In this document: in pieces, positions 5,810 to 10,748 of the stretch
How positions within the stretch are numbered: position 1 is the stretch's first letter
How the letters are laid out: the number at the start of each line of letters is the position of its first letter
Origin: Candidatus Rokuibacteriota bacterium
Lineage (GTDB): Bacteria > Methylomirabilota > Methylomirabilia > Rokubacteriales > JACPHL01
Assembly (NCBI GenBank): GCA_016188625.1
Contig: JACPHL010000210.1
Location: 1-10,748, forward strand
Reading direction: 5' to 3'
DNA length: 10,748 bases
The notes under the pieces: model-generated
Told to the model about the DNA's origin: nothing
Database searches by the model: none
The model's input: only the letters and a program-made list of their open reading frames with translations
Program-made: the position numbers and the translations under genes

Positions 5810-6315
5810 ACCTCAAGCTGGACGAGAATCTGGGCGAGCGCGGGGCGAGTCTGTTCCGGTCTGAAGGGCATGACGTGGCCACTGTGCCAGGTCAAGGCAT
5901 GTCGTCCGCCCGCGACCACGACCTGATCGCGGCCTGTCAGGCCGAGCGCCGGTGCCTGGTCACGCTCGATCTGGACTTCAGCAACCCGCTTGTCTTCCCA
6001 CCGCGGGATTACAGCGGTATCGCCGTCCTACGTTTCCCACGCAAGCCCACTGAGGAAGACCTCTTTGAGGTCTACCGTAAGCTCTGCGGAGAACGGGGAG
6101 AGGAGTTCGCTCTCGCGGTGGTGGCCCAGATGAAGCGGACTCGCCTCGTCCCCCTCTCGGAGACGATTGCGCTCGAAGCCGCGGACCTTAGCCTCAGGCA
6201 CTCCCTCTCGATGGCGGACGCCTTCATCCTGGCTACCGCTCGCCATGCCAGGTGTCCCCTCGTCACCAGTGACGCCCATTTTCGAGGATTGGATGGGGTG
6301 ACGTATATCGCGTGA
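5806..6315 (+). CDS. PIN-like toxin: DUF5615 N-terminus fused to VapC-type C-terminus
   Basis: A 169-residue protein that appears to be made from two toxin types. Residues 1 to about 86 follow the DUF5615 pattern usually partnered with DUF433: LDEN (5-8), GHDVATVPGQG, LVTLDLDF (51-58) and a GIAVLRFPRKPT block. From about residue 87 the pattern becomes that of the second half of a VapC PIN domain: EVYRKL with Glu88, ERGEEFALAVV, LVPLSE, ALEAADLSL, MADAFILATAR with Asp138 and LVTSDAHF with Asp156. PIN toxins are metal-dependent RNases using clustered acidic residues. The N-terminal Asp of VapC is missing, but LDEN could supply an equivalent. GTG 5806 overlaps the antitoxin stop by 4 nt. The frame is open throughout, so the fusion is not an obvious wreck; whether it is active is unknown. 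Confidence 0.82.
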   Translation: MNLKLDENLGERGASLFRSEGHDVATVPGQGMSSARDHDLIAACQAERRCLVTLDLDFSNPLVFPPRDYSGIAVLRFPRKPTEEDLFEVYRKLCGERGEEFALAVVAQMKRTRLVPLSETIALEAADLSLRHSLSMADAFILATARHARCPLVTSDAHFRGLDGVTYIA

Positions 6316-6369
6316 GGGTCCAGCGCTCGGTGCGCCGGATCGTCCTGCACCTGCCCGCGACGTTCCCCT

Positions 6370-6388
6370 GGCTGCCCACGTGGCAGCC
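6370..6388. repeat. Inverted repeat downstream of the toxin gene
   Basis: GGCTGCC (6370-6376), CACGT, GGCAGCC (6382-6388) form a perfect 7-bp stem; the centre also contains the palindrome CACGTG. A C-run, not a T-run, follows on the + strand, so it is not a canonical intrinsic terminator. It may mark the end of the toxin-antitoxin transcript or act as a protein-binding site. The rest of 6316-6445 shows nothing recognisable. Confidence 0.4.
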
Positions 6389-6445
6389 CCCCCCATAGGC
6401 GCTTTGTGTAACGTCGTTTTAAGAAAGGCCTCTATTGAAAGATCC

Positions 6446-6475
6446 TTGACGCTACGGGGCGCGGTGTGCTAGATG
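6446..6475 (+). promoter_or_regulatory. Promoter upstream of the GarR-like pseudogene
   Basis: TTGACG (6446-6451, 5/6 match to TTGACA) lies 18 nt from TAGATG (6470-6475), a weak -10 that reads TGCTAGAT with its upstream TG, similar to the predicted -10 elements at 1824 and 8695. Transcription would begin near 6482, about 29 nt before ATG 6511. This also makes the in-frame GTG at 6466 unlikely as a start codon. Confidence 0.5.
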
Positions 6476-6494
6476 GAGCCGACAAACCTTCGCG

Positions 6495-6506
6495 GAGGCG
6501 CGCCTC
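6495..6506. repeat. Perfect 12-bp palindrome over the ribosome-binding site
   Basis: GAGGCGCGCCTC is a perfect palindrome that contains the GGAGG-type ribosome-binding bases (6494-6498) for ATG 6511. It lies about 13 nt inside the predicted transcript. It could be an operator or, as an RNA self-pairing site, could modulate access to the Shine-Dalgarno bases. Palindromes of this length also arise by chance in GC-rich DNA. Confidence 0.3.
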
Positions 6507-6510
6507 AGCC

Positions 6511-7390
6511 ATGCCAAAGACCATCGGCTTCATCGGACTCGGCATCATGGGCCGGCCCATGGCCAAGAACCTCCTCAAGGCCGGCTACTCCCTGGTGGTC
6601 CACAACCGGAGCCAGGCCCCGGTTCAGGAGCTGACCGGCCTGGGGGCCAAGGCCGCCCGCCCGCCGCGGGAGGTCGCGGCCGGCTCTGAGGTGATCATCA
6701 CGATCCTCCCAAACTCGCCGGATGTTGAGCAGGTCGCCCTGGGGCCGGACGGGCTGATCGAGGGGGTCCGGGGCGGCCAGCTCTGTGCGGACATGTCCAC
6801 CATCTCCCCGATCGTCTCCCAGAAGGTGGGGGCGGAGCTGGCGAAGAAGGGGGTGCGGATGCTCGACGCCCCGGTCTCGGGCGGGGAGGCAGGGGCGATC
6901 CAGGGGACCCTGTCGATCATGGTCGGGGGGGAGCGGGCCGCCTTCGACGAGGCCCTCCCCATCTTCCAGGCCATGGGGAAGACCATCACCTACCTCGGCC
7001 CCCTCGGCTCCGGCGGGTTCACCAAGCTGGCCAACCAGATCATCGTGGCGCTGAACCTCACGGCGATCGCCGAGGCCCTGGTCCTGGCCGCCAAGGCGGG
7101 GCTGGACATCGAGCTGACCATCAAGGCCCTGGAGCCGGGCCCTGGAGATGAAGACCCCGAACTACCTCGCCCACGAGTTCAAGCCCGGCTTCAAGATCGA
7201 CCTCCACTACAAGGACCTCGGACTGATCATGGAGGCGGCCCGGGCGCTCGGCGTGCCGTTGCCCACCACCGCCGTGGTGCAGGAGCTCTTCAGCGCGCTC
7301 CGGGTCCGGGGCCGGGGAGGGCTCGATCACTCGGGCGTCGTCACGCTCCTCGAGGACCTGGCCGGGGTGGAGGTGAAGAAGCGCGGCTGA
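6511..7390 (+). pseudogene. Frameshifted 2-hydroxy-3-oxopropionate reductase / beta-hydroxyacid dehydrogenase
   Basis: The intact family (GarR, GlxR, HIBADH) reduces tartronate semialdehyde or oxidises beta-hydroxyacids with NAD(P). Residues 1-208 read normally: Rossmann GLGIMG (9-14), LPNSP (66-70), DAPVSGG with Ser123, and Lys172 and Asn175 in TKLANQ. After codon 208 (GAG 7132-7134) this frame departs from the family, while a second frame continues in register as WSRALEMK (from 7130) through FKPGFKIDLH to TGA 7388-7390. Compared with E. coli GarR, four glycine-rich residues plus the repeated bases are missing. Deleting one of two CTGGAG copies removes 17 nt, and restoring them gives 298 codons, fitting a 294-residue family with four extra terminal residues. 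The 5' part alone would lack the C-terminal dimer/substrate helices; ATG 7148 could restart an 80-residue remnant. A sequencing or assembly error is the main alternative. Confidence 0.8.
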
Positions 7391-7458
7391 GCGACGGGGC
7401 GAGCGGGGACAGGCCCCGCGGGTGATCCGGGGGGCGGGTGCGTCTCTGAGGAGGCACC

Positions 7459-8436
7459 GTGGTCAAGGTCCGGAGGGTCCGGAAGGGGGATCTCGCGAGG
7501 GTCCGCGAGGTCATCGAGTCGGGCTTCGCGGACTACTTCGAGCGCCAGCTCGGCTCGCGCCCCCGGCAGGTCTTCGGCGGGGCCCAGTACGTGCACCACC
7601 GCTGGCTCATGGAGCCGTGGGGGTGCTTCGTCGCCGAGGAGAACGACACCAAGATCGTCGGGGCCTCCATCGCCATCGCCTGGGGGAAGGTCGGGATCTT
7701 CGGGCCGGTCGCGGTCCTCACCCCCTATCAGAACCAGAAGATCGCCCAGGGCCTGCTGAAGGCGAGCCAGGGGTTCTTCGACGAGAACAAGGTCACCCTC
7801 CAGGGCGTGGCGACCTTCTACGGGAGCCCCAAGCACCTCCTCCTCTACCAGAAGTTCGGCTTCAAGCCCAAGGGGCTCCTCGCCGTCACCACCCGGTCGC
7901 TGGAGCGGCGCGAGCCGACCCCGCCGGCCAGGCCTTCGCGCTCCGCGCCCGAGATCCGGCGCCTCTCCTCCCTGAAGGAGGCGCAGAAGAAGGCGATGCT
8001 GGGGCGGCTCAGGCGGATCACGAACCGGATCTACCCGGGGCTGGACCTGTCCAAGGAGGTCGAGATCGTGGACAGCCTCGCCCTGGGCGACGTCCTGCTC
8101 CTGGAGCGGGAGCGCCAGGTCCTGGGCTTCGCCATCTGCCACACCCCCGGGGCGAGCGAGGCCCCCCACGGGGCCCTCTACGTGAAGGTCCTGGCCATGG
8201 ACCCGACCCGGCGGCGGCCCGAATACTTCGCGCAGCTCCTGGGCGCGGCCGAGGAGATGGCGGTGGGGGCCGGCCTCCAGCGGATCATCGCGCCGGTCTA
8301 CACGCGGTACTGGCGGGCCTATCAGGCCCTCCTGACGGCCGGCTACCAGATCGACATGCTCCTGGTCCGGATGAAGCGGGGGAAGAAGGAAGACTACGAG
8401 CGGGAGGACGACTTCGTCCTGGACGACTGGCGATAA
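7459..8436 (+). CDS. Tandem GNAT-fold N-acetyltransferase
   Basis: A 325-residue protein with two GNAT-like halves. The first (about 1-150) has the acetyl-CoA-binding strand and loop FGPVAVLTPYQNQKIAQGLL (81-100) and the typical SPKHLLLYQKFGF segment (123-135). The pyrophosphate loop reads QNQKIA rather than the consensus Q/RxxGxG/A, so cofactor binding by this half may be altered. A Pro-rich linker (151-164) joins a second half (about 165-325) with LYVKVLAMDP, a helix and YTRYWRAYQALLTAGYQ, which looks like a diverged GNAT repeat. No membrane segment is present; the C-terminus is strongly charged. GTG 7459 has GAGGAGG (7448-7454) 4 nt upstream. It lies 68 nt after the broken reductase and may share its transcript. 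The substrate cannot be inferred. Confidence 0.8.
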   Translation: MVKVRRVRKGDLARVREVIESGFADYFERQLGSRPRQVFGGAQYVHHRWLMEPWGCFVAEENDTKIVGASIAIAWGKVGIFGPVAVLTPYQNQKIAQGLLKASQGFFDENKVTLQGVATFYGSPKHLLLYQKFGFKPKGLLAVTTRSLERREPTPPARPSRSAPEIRRLSSLKEAQKKAMLGRLRRITNRIYPGLDLSKEVEIVDSLALGDVLLLERERQVLGFAICHTPGASEAPHGALYVKVLAMDPTRRRPEYFAQLLGAAEEMAVGAGLQRIIAPVYTRYWRAYQALLTAGYQIDMLLVRMKRGKKEDYEREDDFVLDDWR

Positions 8437-8444
8437 AATTCGAA

Positions 8445-8462
8445 GGGGGGCGTCGGCCCCCC
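8445..8462 (+). other. GC hairpin after the acetyltransferase (terminator-like, no T-run)
   Basis: GGGGGGC (8445-8451), loop GTCG, GCCCCCC (8456-8462) form a perfect 7-bp G/C stem 8 nt after the stop codon. The position suits transcript termination or 3'-end stabilisation, but the following bases are C- and G-rich, so an intrinsic terminator is not proven. Confidence 0.5.
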
Positions 8463-8483
8463 TCCGAGCCTCCCCCCAGGGTT

Positions 8484-8502
8484 GCGGCGGCAAAGCCGCC
8501 GC
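8484..8502. repeat. Perfect 8-bp inverted repeat
   Basis: GCGGCGGC (8484-8491), AAA, GCCGCCGC (8495-8502) form a tight hairpin in the spacer between the acetyltransferase and DoxX. It lies 21 nt after the hairpin at 8445-8462, so the two stems form a tandem pair. The stretch 8503-8593 between it and the larger repeat shows no gene or recognisable motif. Confidence 0.5.
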
Positions 8503-8593
8503 TCGAAGCGGACCGTCCATCCGCGCGCCGAGGATCCACAGCGCGCGGAACCTCCGCGTCCTGCCCTGTGTTGAGGGCTCTTCCGGCTTTCGA

Positions 8594-8672
8594 GTGGGTG
8601 AGGGGGCCCTGCCGGGGGTTCCCGGCGAGCCCGTTGAGCGAGCGGGAACCCCCGGCAGCCGGCCTCGCCCAC
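8594..8672. repeat. Long inverted repeat (16-bp perfect core, about 30-nt arms)
   Basis: The core arms at 8609-8624 and 8643-8658 are perfect 16-nt reverse complements (left arm begins CTGCCGGGGG; right arm ends CCCCCGGCAG) around an 18-nt loop. After a small internal loop pairing continues outward: 8594-8603 with 8663-8672, nine Watson-Crick pairs and one G-T wobble. The whole would fold into a stem of about 26 bp as RNA, or a cruciform as DNA. It ends about 20 nt before the predicted DoxX -10. The size and bulged symmetry resemble REP/BIME-like or MITE-like elements; a factor-assisted bidirectional terminator is the other possibility. No transposase or target duplication was seen. Confidence 0.65.
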
Positions 8673-8691
8673 ACGACTTCCTGAAGACCCG

Positions 8692-8700
8692 TGCTAAGAT
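8692..8700 (+). promoter_or_regulatory. Extended -10 promoter for doxX and the aldo/keto reductase
   Basis: TGCTAAGAT (8692-8700) has the TG extension and a 4/6 match to TATAAT. No good -35 exists 16-18 nt upstream (around 8671-8678). A start near 8707 gives a leader of about 27 nt with GGAGG at 8722-8726 before ATG 8734. Confidence 0.45.
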
Positions 8701-8733
8701 GCGGGGGACAACATTTCCCATCGGAGGGGCGCC

Positions 8734-9153
8734 ATGGCGCGCGCACAGGCTCTGATCGCTTATGCGCCGATCCCGCTCCGGCTCGGGCTCGGCCTCATCC
8801 TCCTCGTCCACGGGGCCCAGAAGATCTTCGTCCTCGGCCCGGGACAGGTGGCCGGCTACTTCGCCAATCTCGGGCTCGAGCCGTCCGGCCTCCTCGCCTG
8901 GGTGGCGATCGCCGTGGAGTTCGGCGGCGGGGTCTGCCTCCTCCTCGGGCTCCTGACCCGGCTCGTGGGGCTGCTCTTCGCCATCGAGATGGCGGTGGCG
9001 ATCTGGAAGTACCATGCCCCGCAGGGCTTCTACGTCAGCCAGAACAGCTACGGCTACGAATTCGCCATGCTCCTGATCGCCGGCTGCCTGGCCCTGATCC
9101 TGGCCGGCCCCGGCCGCTTCGCCGTGGATCGGCCCGTCGGGATCGAGAAGTGA
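8734..9153 (+). CDS. DoxX family membrane protein
   Basis: A 139-residue protein with four predicted membrane helices at about 13-33, 52-73, 76-92 and 107-125, the standard DoxX layout. The early LRLGLGLILLVHGAQKIF block with the HGxQK signature and the GYFANLG segment are typical. The family name comes from a subunit of an archaeal thiosulfate:quinone oxidoreductase, but most bacterial members are uncharacterised inner-membrane proteins linked to redox or detoxification genes. The length is normal. ATG 8734 has a clear GGAGGGG Shine-Dalgarno site. Its TGA overlaps the GTG of the aldo/keto reductase by 4 nt, so the two proteins are probably made together, suggesting a membrane-associated redox pair. 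That partnership is inferred from gene order only. Confidence 0.9.
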   Translation: MARAQALIAYAPIPLRLGLGLILLVHGAQKIFVLGPGQVAGYFANLGLEPSGLLAWVAIAVEFGGGVCLLLGLLTRLVGLLFAIEMAVAIWKYHAPQGFYVSQNSYGYEFAMLLIAGCLALILAGPGRFAVDRPVGIEK

Positions 9154-10262
9154 GCTCGCTCCTCCCAGGGCACGCCACCGGGGCCGGGACCGCCGCCTAC
9201 CGCGAGCGGCTGGGCGGTCGGGCCGGCGCGGGCCACTTCCGCGAGCACCAGGGGCTTTGGCTCTCCTCCCTCGGCCTCGGGACCTACCTGGGGGGCGAGG
9301 ACCAGCGCACCGACGACCTCTACCGGGGCGCCATCCTCCGCGCCCTCGAGCTGGGGATCAACGTCATCGACACCGCGATCAACTACCGCGCCCAGCGGAG
9401 CGAGCGGGTGATCGGGGAGGCCCTGCGTGAGGCGATCTCGCGGGGGACCGCCCGGCGCGAGGAGGTGGTCGTCGCCACGAAGGGCGGCTTCGTCCCCTTC
9501 GACGGCGCGGTCCCGCCCGACCCCCGCGTCTACGTGGAGGAGACCTTCGTCCGCCCCGGGGTCTTCCGCTGGGAGGAGTTCGTCGCCGGGTGCCACTGCA
9601 TGACCCCGCGCTACCTCGCCGACCAGATCGAGCGAAGCCGGCGCAACCTCGGGCTCGAGACCCTGGACATCTACTACGTCCACAACCCCGAGACCCAGCT
9701 GGGCGAGGTCCCCCGCGAGGAGGTCTACCGCCGGCTGCGGGCGGCCTTCGAGGCCCTCGAGGCGGCCGTCGCCGAGGGGAGGCTCCGGGCCTATGGGACG
9801 GCGACGTGGACCGGCTACCGCCAGCCCCCCGAGGCGCCCGACTACCTCCCCCTGGCCGAGCTGGCGCGCCTCGCCCGGGAGGTCGGGGGCGAGGGCCACC
9901 ACTTCCGCGTGATCCAGCTCCCCTACAACCTGGCCATGCCCGAGGCCTACGCCCGCGCCAACCAGCCCCTCGACGGCCGGCCGGCGAGCCTCCTCGAGGC
10001 CGCCCGCGAGCTGGGGATCTACGTGATGGCCTCGGCCTCGATCCTCCAGGGCCGCCTGGCCCGGAACCTCCCCCCGGTGCTCGGCGAGCACCTCGCCGGG
10101 CTCGAGACCGACGCCCAGCGGGCGATCCAGTTCGTCCGCTCCACCCCGGGGCTGGGGACCTCGCTGGTCGGGATGAAGAGTCCGGGCCACGTCGAGGAGA
10201 ACGCCCGGGTCATCGGCGTCCCTGTCGCCCCGCCGGAGGCGATCCGCTCCCTCTTCCGGTAG
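9150..10262 (+). CDS. Aldo/keto reductase family oxidoreductase
   Basis: A 370-residue member of the aldo/keto reductase superfamily, soluble TIM-barrel enzymes that use NADPH to reduce carbonyls. The catalytic tetrad is complete: Asp74 and Tyr79 in DTAINYRAQRSE, Lys111 in VVATKGGF and His178 in YYVHNPE. The nucleotide-binding end of the barrel is recognisable near FVRSTPGLGTSLVGMKSPGHVEEN. It is longer than the usual 270-340 residues because of an N-terminal extension of about 40 residues and an insertion of about 50 after Lys111 containing CHCMTP. The GTG at 9150 overlaps the DoxX stop (GTGA, 9150-9153); the frame is open upstream inside doxX, so the overlap start is chosen for coupling and because only it gives a plausible length. 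The physiological substrate is unknown. Confidence 0.88.
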   Translation: MSSLLPGHATGAGTAAYRERLGGRAGAGHFREHQGLWLSSLGLGTYLGGEDQRTDDLYRGAILRALELGINVIDTAINYRAQRSERVIGEALREAISRGTARREEVVVATKGGFVPFDGAVPPDPRVYVEETFVRPGVFRWEEFVAGCHCMTPRYLADQIERSRRNLGLETLDIYYVHNPETQLGEVPREEVYRRLRAAFEALEAAVAEGRLRAYGTATWTGYRQPPEAPDYLPLAELARLAREVGGEGHHFRVIQLPYNLAMPEAYARANQPLDGRPASLLEAARELGIYVMASASILQGRLARNLPPVLGEHLAGLETDAQRAIQFVRSTPGLGTSLVGMKSPGHVEENARVIGVPVAPPEAIRSLFR

Positions 10263-10314
10263 GGGGTGCGTCCTCACCGTCCTGGCCGGCTGAGAGCTTG
10301 GGTCCGCTCAGGAT

Positions 10315-10357
10315 TTGACACCCTTATGACAACCCCGTGCGGGCCACGGGCTAGACT
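10315..10357 (+). promoter_or_regulatory. Promoter elements upstream of the NDH-2-like gene
   Basis: A perfect TTGACA (10315-10320) is followed by ATGACA (10326-10331) and then TAGACT (10352-10357), the -10-like element preceded by GGGC. Spacings to TAGACT are 31 nt and 20 nt, neither standard, so the exact pairing is uncertain. The two related ACA boxes might be overlapping -35 elements or an activator site. Transcription would start near 10363. Confidence 0.4.
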
Positions 10358-10358
10358 C

Positions 10359-10378
10359 CGGGCCGGGCGTCCGGCCCG
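10359..10378. repeat. Perfect 8-bp inverted repeat at the predicted transcription start
   Basis: CGGGCCGG (10359-10366), loop GCGT, CCGGCCCG (10371-10378) form a perfect stem starting 2 nt after the predicted -10. As DNA this is where a repressor operator would lie; as RNA it would form a 5'-terminal hairpin that can protect the transcript. Confidence 0.5.
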
Positions 10379-10400
10379 ATCGCGTATCGTCGAATCCGAG

Positions 10401-10507
10401 GGGATCACGCCGGTGTCTAACCTTCAAAAGGCGTCGAGGAATGTGCATCGCTTTTGAGTCCGACACTCCCCCGGATCCCTGCCGGGGTGTGGGCGGCTCT
10501 TGAGCCG
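10401..10507 (+). ncRNA. Candidate structured leader RNA (unassigned class)
   Basis: Nested complementary blocks suggest a folded 5' leader: GGGAT (10401-10405) with ATCCC (10475-10479); CCG (10410-10412) with CGG (10472-10474); GTGTC (10413-10417) with GACAC (10462-10466); and CAAAAG-CG (10425-10433, one bulged G) with CGCTTTTG (10449-10456), capped by a 15-nt loop. A second small hairpin CGGCTC-TT-GAGCCG follows at 10494-10507, just before the leader ORF's ribosome site. The layered order, with asymmetric internal loops, resembles riboswitch or ribosomal-leader architecture. I could not match it to a known class; TPP, cobalamin and c-di-GMP consensus blocks are absent. The fold was read by eye and no energy calculation was made. 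Confidence 0.4.
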
Positions 10508-10526
10508 TTGAGGAAAGGAGCGAGCC

Positions 10527-10604
10527 ATGCAGTTACCTGGGTTTTCGTCCACCGGCGAGTGGACGCGACCGGGCGTCGGCCAGCTTCTTCTGAAGCTGGC
10601 CTGA
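10527..10604 (+). CDS. Putative 25-residue leader peptide
   Basis: ATG 10527 is preceded by an excellent Shine-Dalgarno site (AAAGGAG, 10514-10520, 6 nt spacing), stronger than those of several full genes here. The 25-codon frame ends at TGA 10602-10604, and its last codons form a perfect 10-bp hairpin (10578-10601). The peptide ends in a leucine/lysine-rich LLLKLA segment, has two Trp-free halves around a single Trp12, and has no recognised family. The next gene starts 9 nt after the stop in the same frame, suggesting termination-reinitiation or attenuation-type control. It could instead be non-functional. Confidence 0.45.
   Translation: MQLPGFSSTGEWTRPGVGQLLLKLA
10578..10601 (+). promoter_or_regulatory. 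Perfect 10-bp hairpin abutting the leader ORF stop
   Basis: GGCCAGCTTC (10578-10587), loop TTCT, GAAGCTGGCC (10592-10601) is a perfect stem-loop ending at the base before the TGA. It covers the last eight codons of the leader ORF and ends 12 nt before ATG 10614. Ribosomes translating the leader would melt it, so it may link leader translation to access at the downstream start. No T-run follows, so termination is unlikely. Confidence 0.55.
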
Positions 10605-10613
10605 GGCGGAGGG

Positions 10614-10748
10614 ATGCCGGCCCAGCCTCACCGGGCCGTCAGCCCGGCCGCCAGCCGGGTCCTGGCCCGCCGCTCCACCTCCCTGGCCCCCCGGGTGGTG
10701 ATCCTGGGGGGCGGGTTTGCCGGCGTGAACACGGCCCTGGAGCTGGCC
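10614..10748 (+). CDS. FAD/NAD(P)-dependent oxidoreductase, NDH-2-like (5' partial)
   Basis: The first 45 codons are present and the gene runs off the window. Residues 28-45 form the first beta-strand and dinucleotide-binding turn, VVILGGGFAGVNTALELA, with the GxGxxG fingerprint as GGGFAG. The GGGFAG form followed by small residues is typical of type II NADH:quinone dehydrogenases and related pyridine nucleotide-disulfide oxidoreductases, which pass electrons from NADH to quinone at the inner membrane face. The 27 residues before the fold are basic and Ala/Pro/Ser-rich, not a clear signal peptide. ATG 10614 has GAGG (10603-10606) 7 nt upstream, overlapping the leader ORF stop; the GTG codons near 10692-10697 at the start of the Rossmann strand are less likely. 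Family assignment beyond a flavin-binding Rossmann domain is tentative. Confidence 0.72.
   Translation, partial: MPAQPHRAVSPAASRVLARRSTSLAPRVVILGGGFAGVNTALELA

Noticed and set aside
6466-6510. GTG 6466 as the start of the GarR-like gene
   Set aside because: It overlaps the predicted -10 and adds 15 residues before the conserved Rossmann N-terminus.
7148-7390. A separate 80-residue gene after the GarR-like frame
   Set aside because: Its sequence is the in-register C-terminal part of the same family, so it is described as part of the broken gene.
8445-8502. Tandem hairpins called as intrinsic terminators
   Set aside because: Neither stem is followed by a T-run, so they are listed only as hairpins/repeats.
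8594-8672. Insertion sequence ends or integron attC site
   Set aside because: No transposase or integrase gene, no target duplication and no recognisable core sites accompany the inverted repeat.
10285-10360. TPP riboswitch, suggested by CTGAGA at 10290-10295 and ACCC downstream
   Set aside because: The second conserved block (GAACCTGATC-type) and the pairing it needs are absent, and a promoter-like region lies inside the stretch.
10266-10457. 63-residue ORF after the aldo/keto reductase
   Set aside because: No ribosome site, composition like translated spacer, and it overlaps promoter elements and RNA-like pairing.
10602-10604. Selenocysteine insertion at the in-frame UGA
   Set aside because: Bacterial SECIS hairpins lie downstream of the UGA; here the hairpin is upstream, and a new ATG follows 9 nt later.

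Overview
The window is very GC-rich, densely packed, and carries every supported gene on the + strand. Shine-Dalgarno sites are purine-rich, GTG starts are common, and 4-nt GTGA stop/start overlaps occur. The gene mix (GYD-domain proteins, a PaaA/PaaC-like di-iron protein, a GGT-family hydrolase, a GarR-type reductase, a DUF433 plus PIN-like toxin pair, DoxX with an aldo/keto reductase) resembles uncultivated soil or sediment bacteria such as Rokubacteria/Methylomirabilota. That placement is an impression from gene content and base composition, not a phylogenetic result.

Region 1 (1-5458) is a cluster around gamma-glutamyl and aldehyde chemistry: the C-terminus of a glutamine-synthetase-family ligase, a gamma-glutamyltransferase-family hydrolase without a visible signal peptide, a GYD protein, a ferritin-like di-iron protein with a Cys-rich N-terminal extension, an aldehyde dehydrogenase with an intact active site, a 73-residue orphan and a second GYD protein. 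Together they could gamma-glutamylate an amine, oxidise it to an aldehyde, oxidise that to an acid and remove the glutamate. This would parallel the Puu putrescine pathway with a di-iron enzyme in place of the flavin oxidase. The pathway is inference; the individual family calls are firmer.

Region 2 (5459-6315) is a toxin-antitoxin module of visibly lower GC with its own plausible promoter: a DUF433 antitoxin overlapping a toxin gene by 4 nt. The toxin reads as a chimera, with a DUF5615 N-terminal half joined in frame to the C-terminal half of a VapC-type PIN domain.

Region 3 (6316-8436) holds a GarR/GlxR-like beta-hydroxyacid dehydrogenase gene broken by a frameshift, best explained by a 17-nt deletion between CTGGAG copies, followed by a tandem-GNAT acetyltransferase. 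Region 4 (8437-8733) is a gene-free spacer with three strong inverted repeats, the largest having a perfect 16-bp core. Region 5 (8734-10262) is a translationally coupled DoxX membrane protein and aldo/keto reductase. Region 6 (10263-10748) is a roughly 350-nt leader with promoter-like elements, a nested RNA fold, a well-initiated 25-codon leader ORF ending in a hairpin, and the first 45 codons of an NDH-2-like flavoprotein.
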